Source: Desulfonatronum thioautotrophicum (GTDB lineage Bacteria > Desulfobacterota > Desulfovibrionia > Desulfovibrionales > Desulfonatronaceae). From it: DNA of 64,000 nucleotides. This document shows positions 16,875 through 26,676 of this stretch, piece after piece. The stretch is from the NCBI RefSeq assembly GCF_000934745.1, contig NZ_JYNO01000011.1, positions 124,001-188,000 of the forward strand, in the 5' to 3' direction. The notes beneath the pieces were generated by a model that was given only the letters and a program-made list of their open reading frames with translations, did not search any database and had not been told where the DNA came from. Position numbers and translations under genes: made by a program. Positions within the stretch are counted from its first letter, which is position 1, and every line of letters starts with the position of its first letter.

Positions 16875-18652
16875 TGGACAGGCATGTTCTCCAAGGGATT
16901 CCCGTCTCCACCGGGGTGGCCCTGGGCCGAGCGTATTTCTTAAATCGCGGGAGGGGGCGCAACATCCCTCGTCAGAATATTCCAGACGACGATGTTCAGA
17001 ATGAACTCATACGGGTGGAGCAGGCTTTTTCCCAGGCGCTCGCGGAACTCGAAACCATCCAGAGTCGTGTGCCGACGGAACTCTTGGAGCACGCCCGGAT
17101 TATCGAATCGCACATCATGATGCTGCAGGACCCAAAGCTGTTGGAGTCCGCCAAGGCATATATCCGGGACATGCAGTTGAATGCCGAGTGGGCCCTGGAA
17201 AAGGCCGTCGCGGACATTGAAGCGGTTTTTCGCAGCATCGAGGATGTATATATTCGTGAACGTATCCAGGACGTGCGCCTTGTGGCCGGTCGGGTTCAGC
17301 AGCATCTCCTTGGTGAATGCGGCAACAGTCTTCGTTCCATCAACACACGAATCATCCTCCTGGCCCACGATCTCAGCCCCGCGGATACGATTGAACTGGA
17401 AGTCGGCAAGATCATGGCGTTCGCCACGGTTACCGGGGGCAAGACCTCACACACCGGCATCCTGGCCAGGGCCATGCAAATTCCAGCCATCGTCGGTGTT
17501 GCCGACCTTGAGGAATCCATTCAGGACGGACAGCTGATCATCATCGACGGCTTGCAGGGTCGGATAATTATCGAGCCGGACGAAGAGGAACTCGCCGGTT
17601 TTACGGACCTGAAGTACCAGTTCGAGGAGTACCAGGCCGGTATTAACCGCTCCAGCCATCTGCCTGCGGAAACCATTGACGGGTATCGGGTCAAGGTGTT
17701 CGCGAATATTGAACTGCTGGAAGAGGTTTCCTCGGTGCTGGGCAATGGGGGAGAGGGGGTCGGCTTGTACCGGACTGAATACTCCTACTTAAACAGGATG
17801 AAATTGCCGGAAGAAGAGCAATTGCTCGAGGAATATCAGGATTTGGCGTCGATCATGTACCCCAGCAAGGTCGTGCTGCGGACCCTCGACGTGGGTTCGG
17901 ACAAGTTCATGAACCATTTCGGCGGACTGGATGAGGCCAACCCGGCTTTGGGTATGCGGGCGGTGCGCTTTTGTCTGCATCATATGGATCTGTTTCGCGT
18001 CCAACTGCGGGCCATATTGCGGGCCAGTGTGCATGAAAACATTTCCTTGATGTTCCCCATGGTTTCCGGCCTTGGAGAATTACGACAGGTCAAATCCGTA
18101 CTGTACAGCGTCCAGATGGAGCTGAAGCAGCAGGGGCTGCCCTACAATCCAGAGATGCCCGTGGGGATCATGATCGAACTGCCTTCGGCCATGATTACGG
18201 CGGACATCCTGGCGGCTGAAGTGGATTTTTTCAGCATCGGAACCAACGATTTGATTCAGTACAGCCTGGGGATCGACCGAACCAACTCCTTTGTCTCTTA
18301 TCTTTACCAGCCGCTGCATCCCGCACTTGTTCGAATGATTAAGTACGTGGTGGACGCAGGCCATCGGGCCGGAATCGAGGTGAGCATTTGCGGGGAAATG
18401 GCCGCGGATCCCTATTGCATTCCGGTGTTGATGGGCATGCATGTGGACTGCCTGAGCATGAATCCGCAGGCCGTGCCGGTGATCAAGCACATTATCCGCC
18501 AGGCGACCATGGAGGAATGCAAATCCCTGCTCAGGGACGTTCTGGCCAGCAAAACCGTGGGACGCAACAACAAGCTGGTCAAAGACAGTATTTTTCGTCG
18601 CCATCCCAAGGAGTTGATGTTTTATTCTTCCCTGCTGGACGAGGGGTATTGA
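16874..18652 (+). CDS. ptsI: PTS enzyme I (PEP-protein phosphotransferase)
   Basis: A 592-residue protein starting at GTG 16874. The N-terminal domain carries the phosphohistidine in TGGKTSHTGILARAM (about residue 195). The PEP-binding TIM barrel has EGVGLYRTEYSYLNR, LRTLDVGSDK, MFPMVSGLGE, FFSIGTNDLIQY and the active-site cysteine in VSICGEMAADP (about residue 505). It autophosphorylates from PEP and charges HPr. The PTS in Desulfovibrio-type bacteria may be mainly regulatory. Its stop overlaps smpB by one base. Confidence 0.95.
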   Translation: MDRHVLQGIPVSTGVALGRAYFLNRGRGRNIPRQNIPDDDVQNELIRVEQAFSQALAELETIQSRVPTELLEHARIIESHIMMLQDPKLLESAKAYIRDMQLNAEWALEKAVADIEAVFRSIEDVYIRERIQDVRLVAGRVQQHLLGECGNSLRSINTRIILLAHDLSPADTIELEVGKIMAFATVTGGKTSHTGILARAMQIPAIVGVADLEESIQDGQLIIIDGLQGRIIIEPDEEELAGFTDLKYQFEEYQAGINRSSHLPAETIDGYRVKVFANIELLEEVSSVLGNGGEGVGLYRTEYSYLNRMKLPEEEQLLEEYQDLASIMYPSKVVLRTLDVGSDKFMNHFGGLDEANPALGMRAVRFCLHHMDLFRVQLRAILRASVHENISLMFPMVSGLGELRQVKSVLYSVQMELKQQGLPYNPEMPVGIMIELPSAMITADILAAEVDFFSIGTNDLIQYSLGIDRTNSFVSYLYQPLHPALVRMIKYVVDAGHRAGIEVSICGEMAADPYCIPVLMGMHVDCLSMNPQAVPVIKHIIRQATMEECKSLLRDVLASKTVGRNNKLVKDSIFRRHPKELMFYSSLLDEGY

Positions 18653-19107
18653 TGAAGCCAAAGACGGATGGAACCCGCCTGATCGCCCAGAACAAGAAAG
18701 CCCGCCACGAATATGAGATTCTGGAGACCTTGGAGGCCGGTCTGGTCTTGATGGGCTCGGAGGTCAAGTCTCTGCGGGATGGCAAGGTCAGCTTCAAGGA
18801 CGGCTATGTGCGGTTCACCAATGGAGAAGCAGTGCTTGTGGGCGTGCATATCGCGCCGTACGCCCATGCCGTGCACACCGGGCACGAACCGGAGCGTCCG
18901 CGTAAACTGCTGGTGCATCGCCATCAGATCACTGCCTGGAGCGCCAAAACCGCGCAAAAAGGTCTGACCGTGGTCCCGCTGAAGATGTATTGGAAGGCTG
19001 GAATGGCCAAGCTGGAGATCGGTCTGGCTCGCGGCAAGAAGCACCATGACCAGCGCGAAGACCTTAAGCGCCGGGCCGTGGAGCGGGACATGGCCAGGGA
19101 GAGGTGA
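18652..19107 (+). CDS. smpB: SsrA-binding protein SmpB
   Basis: A 151-residue protein: IAQNKKARHEYEILETLEAGLVL, TGSEVKSLR-type block MGSEVKSLRDGKVSFKDGY, HEPERPRKLLVHR and the basic tail GKKHHDQREDLKRR. SmpB partners tmRNA in ribosome rescue. No tmRNA gene was recognised in the window. It starts within the ptsI stop (TGATG), so both are probably co-translated. Confidence 0.96.
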   Translation: MKPKTDGTRLIAQNKKARHEYEILETLEAGLVLMGSEVKSLRDGKVSFKDGYVRFTNGEAVLVGVHIAPYAHAVHTGHEPERPRKLLVHRHQITAWSAKTAQKGLTVVPLKMYWKAGMAKLEIGLARGKKHHDQREDLKRRAVERDMARER

Positions 19108-19116
19108 GGGGGGTGA

Positions 19117-19312
<196 letters not shown>

Positions 19313-19316
19313 CCTC

Positions 19317-20699
19317 ATGTCCTCCTCCAAATTGACTTCCGGCCAACGTGCCGTGCTTCGTGGACTGTTTCCTGGTGACGACTACCTGGAGCGACCGGAG
19401 GAAGCGTGCGTGTATGGGACGGATGCCAGCCGATGGTATGCCCAGCCTTGGGCCGTGGTGCGACCACGCTCTCTTGATCAGGTCAGGGAGTTGTTGACCT
19501 GGGCGCATCGGGAGGCCGTCCCGATCTTTCCACGGGCACGGGGAACCAACGTGGTGGCCGGATGTGTGCCTCAGGGTGGCGGGGTGGTGGTTTCCTGCTT
19601 GGCCATGAACCAACTAACCATCCGGGAGGAGGACTTCACGGCTGAGGTCGGACCGGGATTGGTCACCGGAGACTTCCAAAATCAGGTTCAGGTCCGGAGA
19701 CTCTATTATCCCCCGGACCCGGCCAGTGTGCGGTTTTCCACTATTGGCGGCAACGCGGCCACCTGCGCCGGGGGGATGCGCGCCGTGAAGTACGGCGTGA
19801 CCCGGGACTATATCCTGGGCATCGAGGCTGTTCTTCCCGGAGGAGAGATGATCCATACCGGGTCGAGGACGCACAAGAACGTGGTTGGATTGGACCTGAC
19901 CCGCCTGCTGGTGGGTTCCGCCGGGACATTGGCTTTTTTTACCAAACTGACGCTCAAACTGCTGCCCTTGCCGCCGGCCCAGGCCACCCTGATGGCCGGG
20001 TATCCATCTCTCGATACGGCTTTGGCCGCCTCACGAGCCGTATTTAGAGCCGGGATTCTTCCCGTGGCCATGGAACTGATGCCCGAGGAAGTTTTGAACT
20101 GCGTCGCCCAGGTTGCCTCACCGCCCTGGAACACGGCTACCAAGGCGGTTTTGTTGCTCAAGTGCGATGGTCGTCCGGAAGGGCTGCGGGAGGAACTGGC
20201 CCTGATCCGGAGCGCCTTGGAGGAGCATGCCCCGGTCTTCGTGGAAGAGGGGCGGGACCCTGAAGCCGAGGAGCAGCTCTGGGAGGCGCGGCGTCTGATC
20301 AATCCGGCCTCCTTCCGGTTGGCCCCGGACAAAATCAGCGAAGACGTCTCTCTGCCCCGGGGCAAGGTGGCGGAGGGAATATCGGGCATCCGGAACATCG
20401 GTCGCGCTCATGATCTGCCGATCCTGACCTTCGGCCACCTGGGCGACGGCAACATCCACGTGAACATCATGTACGACGCCGCGGACGAGAACCAGCGGGA
20501 CCATGCGCTGCAGGCTCGGGAGGCTGTGCTGGAGCTGGTGCTCAAGTTGGGCGGAGTGTTGTCGGGGGAACATGGCCTGGGTCTGACCAAGCGCGGCTGG
20601 TTGCATCGGCAGGTCGGCCCGGTGGAGCGCGGCCTGTTCTCCCTGATCAAACGGGCCTTTGATCCCAAGGGCATCATGAACCCGGGCAAAGCGTATTGA
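19317..20699 (+). CDS. glcD: FAD-linked oxidase, GlcD/D-lactate dehydrogenase-like
   Basis: A 460-residue flavoprotein. FAD-binding type 4 domain: AVVRPRSLDQVRELL, PIFPRARGTNVVAGCVPQGGGVVV (about residues 68-90), FSTIGGNAATCAGGMRAVKYG; C-terminal FAD oxidase domain with LTFGHLGDGNIHVNIM and GEHGLGLTKR. It oxidises a 2-hydroxyacid, glycolate or D-lactate. The following gene encodes a matching Fe-S subunit (GlcF-like), as in the two-subunit lactate/glycolate dehydrogenases that feed electrons to the membrane in sulfate reducers. Substrate cannot be fixed from sequence. Confidence 0.85.
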   Translation: MSSSKLTSGQRAVLRGLFPGDDYLERPEEACVYGTDASRWYAQPWAVVRPRSLDQVRELLTWAHREAVPIFPRARGTNVVAGCVPQGGGVVVSCLAMNQLTIREEDFTAEVGPGLVTGDFQNQVQVRRLYYPPDPASVRFSTIGGNAATCAGGMRAVKYGVTRDYILGIEAVLPGGEMIHTGSRTHKNVVGLDLTRLLVGSAGTLAFFTKLTLKLLPLPPAQATLMAGYPSLDTALAASRAVFRAGILPVAMELMPEEVLNCVAQVASPPWNTATKAVLLLKCDGRPEGLREELALIRSALEEHAPVFVEEGRDPEAEEQLWEARRLINPASFRLAPDKISEDVSLPRGKVAEGISGIRNIGRAHDLPILTFGHLGDGNIHVNIMYDAADENQRDHALQAREAVLELVLKLGGVLSGEHGLGLTKRGWLHRQVGPVERGLFSLIKRAFDPKGIMNPGKAY

Positions 20700-20805
20700 G
20701 TTTTCTGTTGTCCACACTCCCTTACCATATTGCATCAAGGCCGTTTTTTTTCGGAGCCGCTGACACTCCGGACCGTGATCGATTTCGATCACAATTTCGA
20801 TTTCA

Positions 20806-22026
20806 ATGAGAGAACAGATGTTCCGTGCCAATTCCGCGGCGCGATGCCCCACGGACACTGACACGGGCACGGAGGCTTTGACGCGGCCCTGCATCCTGTG
20901 CGGCAAATGCCTGGATACCTGCCCCTTGTTCATTGCCACGGATCGTGAGGAACTGAGCCCAAGGGGCAAGTCCATGGTGATGCGACAAGGGCTGGAGCAG
21001 AAAAGTCTTCAGCCGGTATCGCAACAGAGCCTGCTGGACGCGTCTGCTGCGAGAAAGCTTTTGGGGTTGTGTCTGGGGTGTGGGCGATGCGCAAAGGTTT
21101 GTCCCCAGGGACGCAATCTTCCGGAATTGTTGCGAAAGGTCCGTGCTGATCATCCTGGCTGGCAAAGCTGGCTTTGGCGCACCTGGATCCGTCGAGCCAG
21201 ACAGCTCTGGCCTTTTCTGGGGCGCTGTGCCGGACTGCTTCCCAAGAACATTGCCCATGGTTCGATTGAGGCACTTCGGACGTTGTCCCGGCCACCACAG
21301 GTGACGGGTGCATTCAGGCGGATAGCCCGGACTGTTGAATTTCCTCGAAATGCCGTGCTCTTTCCCGGGTGCACTGCCCGGTTTGTCCGGCCATGGTGGA
21401 TAAACAACGCCCAGAAAATGCTGGGGCTTACGGGAAGCCAGCTGGACCGCTGCCTGGATTGGCATTGTTGCGGTTTTACCGTGGCTCAGGCAGGATTGCC
21501 GCAATTGTCTACGGAAATGCAGTCCCATAATGTTGCTGTGTGGCGAGAACAGGGTCGCCCGATACTGGTGACGCTATGCGTCACCTGCACTGCGGCCTTG
21601 CGTGGTTATGCCGACTCTTCCAGCCCGTTTCAGAGTGAGGAAGAAAGGTCGGCCTGGAAGTCTGCCGTTCAGCCCCTGAGTGCCTTGCTGGACTGTGAAA
21701 ATTATCGGTCAGTGGGACAAGAAGCAATCGTCTATCACCGACCATGCCATGTTTCGGACCCGGATTCTGATGCCGAGTTTTTGCGCAATGTGCTCGCCTA
21801 TCGGCTGGTTGACCAACCTGGAAGGAACTGTTGTGGAATGGGAGGAATGATGCAGCTTAGCGCACCACAATTGTCCAGAAGTGTCGCGTCCCATTACTGG
21901 GAAGCGATGACAGACCAAGAGTCGGGTATCGTCGCCACCGGCTGCAGCGGATGCATCCTCCAGCTTGCCGCTACCGCTCCCCAGAGTACGGCGGTTGCCC
22001 ATTGGCTGGAGTTGCTCACAGAGTAA
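20806..22026 (+). CDS. Fe-S subunit of glycolate/lactate oxidase (GlcF-like)
   Basis: About 406 residues (or 402 from the ATG at 20818). Two 4Fe-4S motifs at the N-terminus, CILCGKCLDTCP and CLGCGRCAKVCP, then two CCG-type domains with DWHCCGF and RNCCGMGGMMQL, the pattern of heterodisulfide-reductase/GlcF electron-transfer subunits. It probably receives electrons from the FAD subunit encoded just upstream. TTCGATTTCGATCACAATTTCGATTTC-like direct repeats lie in the 106-base gap before it (text shortened). Confidence 0.85.
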   Translation: MREQMFRANSAARCPTDTDTGTEALTRPCILCGKCLDTCPLFIATDREELSPRGKSMVMRQGLEQKSLQPVSQQSLLDASAARKLLGLCLGCGRCAKVCPQGRNLPELLRKVRADHPGWQSWLWRTWIRRARQLWPFLGRCAGLLPKNIAHGSIEALRTLSRPPQVTGAFRRIARTVEFPRNAVLFPGCTARFVRPWWINNAQKMLGLTGSQLDRCLDWHCCGFTVAQAGLPQLSTEMQSHNVAVWREQGRPILVTLCVTCTAALRGYADSSSPFQSEEERSAWKSAVQPLSALLDCENYRSVGQEAIVYHRPCHVSDPDSDAEFLRNVLAYRLVDQPGRNCCGMGGMMQLSAPQLSRSVASHYWEAMTDQESGIVATGCSGCILQLAATAPQSTAVAHWLELLTE

Positions 22027-22226
22027 TTCGTGAACCTTATTCTGAATCTTCCGGATGGCCGTGTCTCTGAGCGAGTTGGTGCCCCGGTACTTGCGGTTGG
22101 GCTGTTTTGAATGAGACGCATGTAAGCACATCGATAGCAAGGTTCCCATACATCTTTGAATCAGGTCCCGTCCTCGCCCCTGTTCCTGGCTCTTTCAGGG
22201 CGTTCTCGGAATACAAGGAGATTTGC

Positions 22227-24740
22227 ATGTTCAACTTTATCGTCAAGAAGGTAATCGGCTCCAAGAATGAGCGATATTTGAAAAAGCTGAAGCCCATGGT
22301 GGAGAACACCAACAGCCATGAAGCAGCGATGCGCGACCTGGATGACGCGGACTTTCCGGTCAAGATCCGGGAGTGGAAGGAACAGGTTCAGAACGGCCGT
22401 TCGCTGGATGAGTTGCTGCCGGAGACGTTTGCCCTGGTTCGCGAGGCTTCCTGGCGAGCCCTGAAGATGCGGCATTTTGACGCCCAGCTGGTTGGCGGGG
22501 TGGTGTTGCACCATGGCAAGATCGCTGAAATGAAAACCGGTGAAGGAAAAACCTTGGCCGCAACCTTGCCCGTGGTGCTCAATGCTCTGGCCGGCAAAGG
22601 AGTGCATGTGGTCACGGTCAACGACTACCTGGCTCGACGGGACTCGGAATGGATGGGGCAGCTATATCGATTTTTGGGCATGGATGTCGGGGTGATCCTC
22701 CATGGGTTGACCGATCCCGAACGTCAAGCAGCCTATGGTGCGGACGTCACCTACGGAACGAACAACGAGTTTGGTTTCGACTATTTACGGGACAACATGA
22801 AGTTCCGCATCGATCACCTGGTCCAGCGGGATTTGTTTTTTGGGATTGTGGACGAAGTGGACTCCATTCTCATCGATGAAGCGCGGACTCCGTTGATCAT
22901 TTCCGGTCCGGCTGAGGATTCCACCGGGCTGTATATGCAGGTCAACGCCCTGATTCCCAAGCTGAAAAAAGAAGATCACTTTACGGTGGACGAGAAGTTG
23001 CGCGCTATCCTGCTTACGGACGAGGGCGTGGTTCGTTGCGAAGGATTGTTGGGTCTGGACAACCTCTATGATCCCAAGAATATCCGTTTCCAGCACCATA
23101 TCCTGCAGGCCCTCAAGGCGCACCATCTGTTCAAGCGGGACGTGGACTACATCGTGGGCGAGGGCCAGGTGGTTATCGTGGACGAATTTACCGGGAGAAC
23201 CATGCCCGGTCGCCGGTACAGTGATGGGCTGCACCAGGCCTTGGAGGCCAAGGAGCACGTCAAGATTCAGGCCGAAAACCAGACCCTGGCATCCATCACC
23301 TTTCAGAATTATTTTCGGATGTACGACAAACTGGCCGGAATGACCGGAACCGCGGATACCGAGGCCGTGGAATTCAAGGAAATCTACAACCTGGATGTAT
23401 CGGCCATCCCCACGCATCGACCGATGGTCCGGATCGATCATCCGGACATGATCTACAAGACCCAGGAGGATAAATACAAGGCCATTGCCGAGGAAATCAA
23501 CGAGCTGTACCGCAAGGGACAGCCGGTATTGGTGGGAACCGTCTCCATTGAAAAATCCGAAATCGTGGCCAAGCTGCTCAAGCGCCATGGTGTTCCCCAC
23601 AGTGTGCTCAATGCCAAAAATCACGAAAAAGAGGCCGAGATCGTCACCATGGCTGGACATCGCGGACAGGTGACCATTGCCACGAACATGGCCGGGCGTG
23701 GCACGGACATCGTGCTCGGAGAGGGCGTGGTGGATCTTGGCGGACTGCACATTATCGGCACGGAACGCCATGAAAGCCGACGGATCGACAATCAGTTGCG
23801 AGGTCGAAGCGGGCGGCAGGGCGATCCTGGCAGTTCCCGGTTTTATCTGGCTCTGGACGACGATCTGCTGCGGTTGTTCGGATCAGAAAAAATCTCCGGG
23901 CTGATGGGCCGGTTGGGGTTGCAGGAGGGCGAGGCCATCGAGAACCGGATGGTCTCCAGGGCCATAGAGAACGCCCAGCGCAAAGTGGAAGCCCACAACT
24001 TCGAAATTCGCAAGCAGTTGCTGGATTTTGACAACGTGATGAACCAGCAGCGGGAAGTGATCTACACCCAGCGCCGGGAGATCATGGCCAGCAAGGACCT
24101 GGAGGAAATGGTCGAGTCCTTTGTGCATGATCTGGTGGAGGACGTTTATGCGCCGTTGCAGGACAAGGACGTGGCTGACGAGGCTCGTCAGGAAGTTATG
24201 GCTCGGCTTGGTGAAATATTCGGCCTGGGGCGGGTGCATCCCTTGCCCGAGGACAAGCTGCCCAGCCAGGAAGAAACCCTGAATCTGGTCAGGAATGTGC
24301 TGGACAAGCTGAAGACGGACGCTGGTCAACATTATCAGGAAATTCTTCGCTATTTCCTGCTGGACAGCCTGGATCGGGACTGGAAGGAACACCTGCTGAG
24401 CATGGACGGCCTCCGGGACGGGATCGGCCTGCGGGGCTATGGACAGAAGGATCCCAAGCAGGAATACAAACGCGAGGGATTTGAGCTCTTTCAGACAATG
24501 CTGCACCTGATCAAGGAACACACCTTACGTAACCTGTGCCACCTCCGGCTGAACGTTGTCCGTGAGGAACAGTTCCAGCACGAAGAAAAGCCCCAAAAAC
24601 TGCAATACTCCAGCACGGAACAACGGGCTCCAGCGGCCAAAGAGCCTGTTCGGAGGGAACAGCCCAAGGTTGGACGCAACGAACCTTGCCCCTGCGGCAG
24701 TGGGAAAAAACACAAGAAGTGCTGTGGGGCCGCCGGTTGA
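22227..24740 (+). CDS. secA: Preprotein translocase ATPase SecA
   Basis: An 837-residue motor ATPase of the Sec pathway. Start ATG 22227 has AAGGAG upstream ([20 protein letters not shown]). Walker [10 protein letters not shown] (about residue 104), [36 protein letters not shown] and [16 protein letters not shown] are diagnostic. The C-terminus carries the zinc SEC-C motif [13 protein letters not shown]. It is close in length to Desulfovibrio homologues and shows no defect. Confidence 0.98.
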   Translation: MFNFIVKKVIGSKNERYLKKLKPMVENTNSHEAAMRDLDDADFPVKIREWKEQVQNGRSLDELLPETFALVREASWRALKMRHFDAQLVGGVVLHHGKIAEMKTGEGKTLAATLPVVLNALAGKGVHVVTVNDYLARRDSEWMGQLYRFLGMDVGVILHGLTDPERQAAYGADVTYGTNNEFGFDYLRDNMKFRIDHLVQRDLFFGIVDEVDSILIDEARTPLIISGPAEDSTGLYMQVNALIPKLKKEDHFTVDEKLRAILLTDEGVVRCEGLLGLDNLYDPKNIRFQHHILQALKAHHLFKRDVDYIVGEGQVVIVDEFTGRTMPGRRYSDGLHQALEAKEHVKIQAENQTLASITFQNYFRMYDKLAGMTGTADTEAVEFKEIYNLDVSAIPTHRPMVRIDHPDMIYKTQEDKYKAIAEEINELYRKGQPVLVGTVSIEKSEIVAKLLKRHGVPHSVLNAKNHEKEAEIVTMAGHRGQVTIATNMAGRGTDIVLGEGVVDLGGLHIIGTERHESRRIDNQLRGRSGRQGDPGSSRFYLALDDDLLRLFGSEKISGLMGRLGLQEGEAIENRMVSRAIENAQRKVEAHNFEIRKQLLDFDNVMNQQREVIYTQRREIMASKDLEEMVESFVHDLVEDVYAPLQDKDVADEARQEVMARLGEIFGLGRVHPLPEDKLPSQEETLNLVRNVLDKLKTDAGQHYQEILRYFLLDSLDRDWKEHLLSMDGLRDGIGLRGYGQKDPKQEYKREGFELFQTMLHLIKEHTLRNLCHLRLNVVREEQFQHEEKPQKLQYSSTEQRAPAAKEPVRREQPKVGRNEPCPCGSGKKHKKCCGAAG

Positions 24741-24780
24741 GGCGGATGATCAGGTTGCGGAGGACGCTGGAGATAGTTCC

Positions 24781-24978
24781 CTAGGACTGCAGTTCCCCGG
24801 ATTCCTTTTTGTGGCGATACATGTCTGGATTGATGTTTTGAGAGCCCGGACCGCCGCACTCCGGGGTATAGCAGGTCACGTCAATGAAAGCACACTTTTG
24901 TTGGCAAGCAGGACAGGTTTCCGGAGGAGTTTCGGCTTCGAGGGTGTTCTGACAATTGCTGCATTTGAAGTAGGGCAT
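24781..24978 (-). CDS. Small zinc-ribbon/rubredoxin-like protein
   Basis: A 65-residue protein with [29 protein letters not shown] split over residues 1-29: two CxxC knuckles of a rubredoxin-like zinc or iron site. A further C-Y-T-P-E-C pair follows in [15 protein letters not shown] ribosome-binding site precedes ATG 24978. Similar short proteins are common in sulfate reducers; the role is unknown. It is convergent with secA. Confidence 0.75.
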   Translation of the reverse strand: MPYFKCSNCQNTLEAETPPETCPACQQKCAFIDVTCYTPECGGPGSQNINPDMYRHKKESGELQS

Positions 24979-25151
24979 GGTAGGCTCCTTGGAGTTGTTT
25001 GTTGTAGGGAAGTTAAATGTTCCCGAATTACCGCATGGGTAGGGATGTCATGGGGTTGCGGTTCCGGGACATTGGTGCGCTCAACAAGCCATGAAACAGA
25101 CCAGGCATCTCACTTCGGAATCTGATCAGACATGCACAGTGAGGGGATAGA

Positions 25152-25835
25152 ATGGAAGAAAAGCTCTGGTACATCAAAAGTGCAGCCATCTTCAGCGCCC
25201 TGAAGCCCGAGGAACAACAGGCCATCGGTGCCGTGGCGAAAATGACCCCGTTTCATCGCGAAGAAATCATCTATCTTCCAGACGACTTGAGCAATTATGT
25301 ATACTTGATCAAGAAGGGGCGGGTCAAACTGTCCCGGATCAACGACGACGGACGGGAGGTAACGTTGGATATCCTCGGTCGCAGGGAGATTTTCGGAGAG
25401 TTGGCCATGGCCGAGGAAGCAACCCGAAGCCACATGGCTACAGCGTTGGAAGACGGTTTGATGTGCATTTTTACGCGCGCGGATTTTCAAAAAATCATGG
25501 CCAGGCATTCCAGCGTCACCCTGAAGGTGGTCAAACTGATTGGCTTGCGGATGCGCAAGCTGGAGTCCCGCCTCGAGGACTTGGCATTTCGATCTGTTTC
25601 CGAGCGGGTCAACGGAACACTATTGCGATTGGCCGAGGAATTCGGGAGCAAGGAATCCAGTGGTGCCGTTCGTGTGCCCATCACTCAGAGTCAGTTGGCT
25701 TACCTTGTCGGCGCTTCCAGGGAAAAAGTGGCTGAGGAGCTGGGCAAACTACGTCGCGAAGGGCTGTTGAGCACGGCCTATCGCTCCATTATCCTGCAAA
25801 ATCTCACTGAAAGGGGACGCGAGACACGAGTTTGA
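25152..25835 (+). CDS. Crp/Fnr family transcriptional regulator
   Basis: A 227-residue protein: cyclic-nucleotide-type beta-barrel (IFSALKPEEQQAIGA, YLIKKGRVKLSRINDDGREVTLDILGRREIFGELA), dimer helix and a C-terminal Crp helix-turn-helix (VPITQSQLAYLVGASREKVAEELGKLRREGLL). No N-terminal Fe-S cysteine cluster as in FNR is visible, so a different signal such as a nitrosative or metabolite ligand is likely. Divergent from the zinc-ribbon gene across 173 bases, which may hold its autoregulatory site. Targets unknown. Confidence 0.88.
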   Translation: MEEKLWYIKSAAIFSALKPEEQQAIGAVAKMTPFHREEIIYLPDDLSNYVYLIKKGRVKLSRINDDGREVTLDILGRREIFGELAMAEEATRSHMATALEDGLMCIFTRADFQKIMARHSSVTLKVVKLIGLRMRKLESRLEDLAFRSVSERVNGTLLRLAEEFGSKESSGAVRVPITQSQLAYLVGASREKVAEELGKLRREGLLSTAYRSIILQNLTERGRETRV

Positions 25836-25892
25836 GCCGAGCAAGTATGGCTGGATTCAGGGCGTTGGGGGCGAAGCGCAGCAAAGAGGCTA

Positions 25893-26543
25893 TCATTTTT
25901 CAGCAACGGAGAGAACACGGGTGCCGTGAGGCGTATCCACAACAGCACGCAGCCGTGGAGTGGTTCCGGGTGCAGGAGACCTGACTGTGAGTGGCCCCGA
26001 TATGCTCAGAGACTTCAGCAGCCGGGTGACCCGGGCGGGGTCGGGGTGGATCAGTTGCAGTTCGATCAGGGAAAGACCGTGGTCATGAAGTTTCGCGGCG
26101 GGATGCACGTCCGGGGGCCACTCTATGATCGCCGGCCCAACCCCGTCGAGGGGGACACGTCCGTTGGGCGCAATGGTGATCAACCACTGCAGGTGTCCAC
26201 GATGCATGGTTTCAATGCTGCCAAGATCCTCTGTGCTGGAATCGACTGCCGAGTGAATGTCAGTTGTGCGGGCTATCCAGGCTGAGATTTGCGGTGCGGC
26301 ATCTGCGCGAAGCTCATCCAGGCCAAACCAGCGAGGGCGTTCTGGCGCGCGGGCGTGCGGGTCTTGGGCGATGACCTCGAGATAGCACATCTCACCGAGG
26401 CGCAGGAGCATGTTATGCGTTCCCATTTGCGGATGTTCACCGCCTGGTTCTGGCGCAACGCCCAGGGTTTCCTGAATGAACCTGACTCCTTCCTCCAGGG
26501 TGGAAGCGGTTACCGCAATATGGTCGATGATGCACTCTGCCAT
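25893..26543 (-). CDS. VOC family (glyoxalase-like) protein
   Basis: A 216-residue protein from ATG 26543 with AAAGGAGG 7 bases upstream. MAECIIDHIAVTASTLEEGVRFIQETLGV and HPQMGTHNMLLRLGEMCYLEVIA are the first half of the glyoxalase-like (PF13468 type) fold; the second half carries LSLIELQLIHPDP. It has His and Glu residues suitable for a metal site. It follows the TRAP transporter on the same strand, so a role in metabolising the imported compound is possible but unproven. Confidence 0.75.
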   Translation of the reverse strand: MAECIIDHIAVTASTLEEGVRFIQETLGVAPEPGGEHPQMGTHNMLLRLGEMCYLEVIAQDPHARAPERPRWFGLDELRADAAPQISAWIARTTDIHSAVDSSTEDLGSIETMHRGHLQWLITIAPNGRVPLDGVGPAIIEWPPDVHPAAKLHDHGLSLIELQLIHPDPARVTRLLKSLSISGPLTVRSPAPGTTPRLRAVVDTPHGTRVLSVAEK

Positions 26544-26619
26544 GCCATGACCTCCTTTCCGAAAAAAACCAAGCACCAATCCAGGTTGCGCCTGACCGAC
26601 GTTGAGTCCACAACAGGAA

Positions 26620-26655
26620 GGGCCGCCCTCTGAGACGGCCCTTTTATTTTCTTTT
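26620..26655 (+). terminator. Intrinsic terminator-like hairpin
   Basis: GGGCCG (26620-26625), a 10-base loop and CGGCCC (26636-26641) are followed by TTTTATTTTCTTTT on the plus strand. It lies between the TRAP binding protein gene and the VOC gene, both on the minus strand. Read on the minus strand the hairpin is followed by TTCCTGTT, so it could attenuate transcription from dctP into the VOC gene. Confidence 0.5.
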
Positions 26656-26676
26656 GAGGCGGACTCTGTACGGGAG

